Origin: Gammaproteobacteria bacterium | GTDB taxonomy: Bacteria > Pseudomonadota > Gammaproteobacteria > S012-40 | Direction: 5' to 3' | Assembly: GCA_026982215.1 (NCBI GenBank) | Contig: JALSHN010000409.1 | Span: 1 to 7,371 of the forward strand | Length of the DNA stretch: 7,371 nt | In this document: piece by piece, positions 7,163-7,371 of the stretch | Layout of the letters: every line of letters starts with the position of its first letter | Position numbering within the stretch: position 1 is the stretch's first letter | Notes under the pieces: generated by a model | Told to the model about the DNA's origin: nothing | The model's input: only the letters and a program-made list of their open reading frames with translations | Database searches by the model: none | Translations under genes and position numbers: made by a program

Positions 7163-7180
7163 ACCACAATATGTTGTGGT
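7163..7180. promoter_or_regulatory. NrdR box (operator) of the nrdJ operon
   Basis: CCACAATATGTTGTGG at 7164-7179 is a near-perfect palindrome matching the NrdR box consensus (ACACwATATATwGTGT type); extended to 18 bp, eight of nine positions pair. It lies just downstream of the TATAAT box at 7193-7198, covering about +6 to +23 of the predicted transcript. NrdR bound here should block nrdJ transcription when deoxynucleotide levels are high. The target operon encodes a ribonucleotide reductase, which supports the call strongly. Confidence 0.88.
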
Positions 7181-7192
7181 TATGGGGCAGTG

Positions 7193-7220
7193 ATTATAAC
7201 CGGCCACCCCCATACCGCAA
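7193..7220 (-). promoter_or_regulatory. Sigma-70-type promoter of nrdJa-nrdJb
   Basis: The minus strand has TTGCGG (7215-7220), a 16-base spacer and a perfect TATAAT (7193-7198). The start point would be near 7186, giving a leader of about 100 bases before the nrdJa ATG. The -35 box matches only three of six consensus bases. The AT-rich DNA at 7221-7290 just upstream could act as an UP element. The adjacent NrdR box fits a repressed promoter. Confidence 0.7.
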
Positions 7221-7296
7221 GCTCAATAACTAATTGAAATAAAAAAGAAATATTGCAAGTTATTGATTGAGAAGGGCGATATTTTTTATCCCCACC

Positions 7297-7316
7297 AACC
7301 ACAAGATATTGTGGTT
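7297..7316. promoter_or_regulatory. Second NrdR box, distal
   Basis: CCACAAGATATTGTGG at 7299-7314 extends to a 20-bp palindrome with nine of ten positions paired. Its centre is 135 bp upstream of the first box, close to 13 helical turns and far beyond the usual 31-32 bp. It may cooperate with the first box by looping, or serve a rightward gene beyond the window. Confidence 0.8.
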
Positions 7317-7339
7317 TGCCCACACAAGAATCCCTCCCC

Positions 7340-7367
7340 TTGAAAGCCGCCATACCGGCCCTATATA
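7340..7367 (+). promoter_or_regulatory. Possible rightward promoter at the window edge
   Basis: TTGAAA (7340-7345), a 16-base spacer and TATATA (7362-7367) form a plausible plus-strand sigma-70 promoter. It would drive a gene starting beyond position 7371. The second NrdR box lies about 24 bp upstream of its -35 box. No coding sequence is visible to confirm it. Confidence 0.4.
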
Positions 7368-7371
7368 GCCC

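Noticed and set aside
7085..7186. Cobalamin riboswitch in the leader of the B12-dependent reductase
   Set aside because: The predicted leader is only about 100 bases and I see no B12-box-like sequence or extended fold; the NrdR boxes explain regulation better.
7085..7213. N-terminal extension of NrdJa to the ATG at 7213
   Set aside because: The extension would be translated from DNA containing the TATAAT promoter and the NrdR box, and its residues do not resemble a reductase N-terminus.
4985..7237. A 750-codon plus-strand open frame opposite nrdJa
   Set aside because: It is antisense to a gene with all class II reductase motifs. Its product is rich in G, V, H and Q without recognisable motifs, as expected from a mirror frame in GC-rich DNA.
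7278..7290. GATA...TATC palindrome around a T-run as a terminator or operator
   Set aside because: The stem is only four A/T-rich pairs, too weak for a terminator and with no known regulator matching it.

Overview
The window looks like chromosomal DNA from a GC-rich proteobacterium, most likely a gammaproteobacterium. The reasons are the very high GC at third codon positions, a class II ribonucleotide reductase split into two genes (NrdJa and NrdJb, the arrangement known from Pseudomonas aeruginosa and relatives), NrdR-type operator palindromes, and two membrane-anchored GGDEF proteins close together. I cannot name the genus. I see no tRNA, rRNA, CRISPR array, insertion sequence or phage gene.

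Layout. Positions 2-889 (+) hold the C-terminal half of an asparagine synthetase-type amidotransferase that enters from the left. After 22 bases comes a polytopic-membrane diguanylate cyclase at 912-2264 (+). It meets, tail to tail with a 7-base overlap, a leftward pair: a second diguanylate cyclase with a periplasmic sensor region (2674-3936, -), followed downstream by a small stand-alone Rossmann-like protein (2258-2617, -). Positions 3937-4223 are intergenic and contain the terminator of the next unit. Positions 4224-7084 (-) are the nrdJa-nrdJb operon. It is transcribed leftward from the AT-rich region 7085-7371, which holds a TATAAT promoter, two strong NrdR-box-like palindromes 135 bp apart, and a possible rightward promoter at the extreme right edge.

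How the genes work together. NrdJa (catalytic barrel) and NrdJb (TSCPD region, zinc-type cysteines and the C-terminal redox CX4C tail) should together form one adenosylcobalamin-dependent enzyme making deoxyribonucleotides. NrdR would repress them when dNTP/ATP status is high. The operon ends at a clear intrinsic terminator, and the second cistron is probably translationally coupled to the first. The two GGDEF proteins should make cyclic di-GMP. Their catalytic domains differ: one keeps the inhibitory RxxD I-site and the other lacks it and carries a proline/lysine-rich insert. The small Rossmann-like protein beside the second cyclase is the least understood gene and the best candidate for new biology. 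Most of the window is conventional, and I do not see a clear previously undescribed system.
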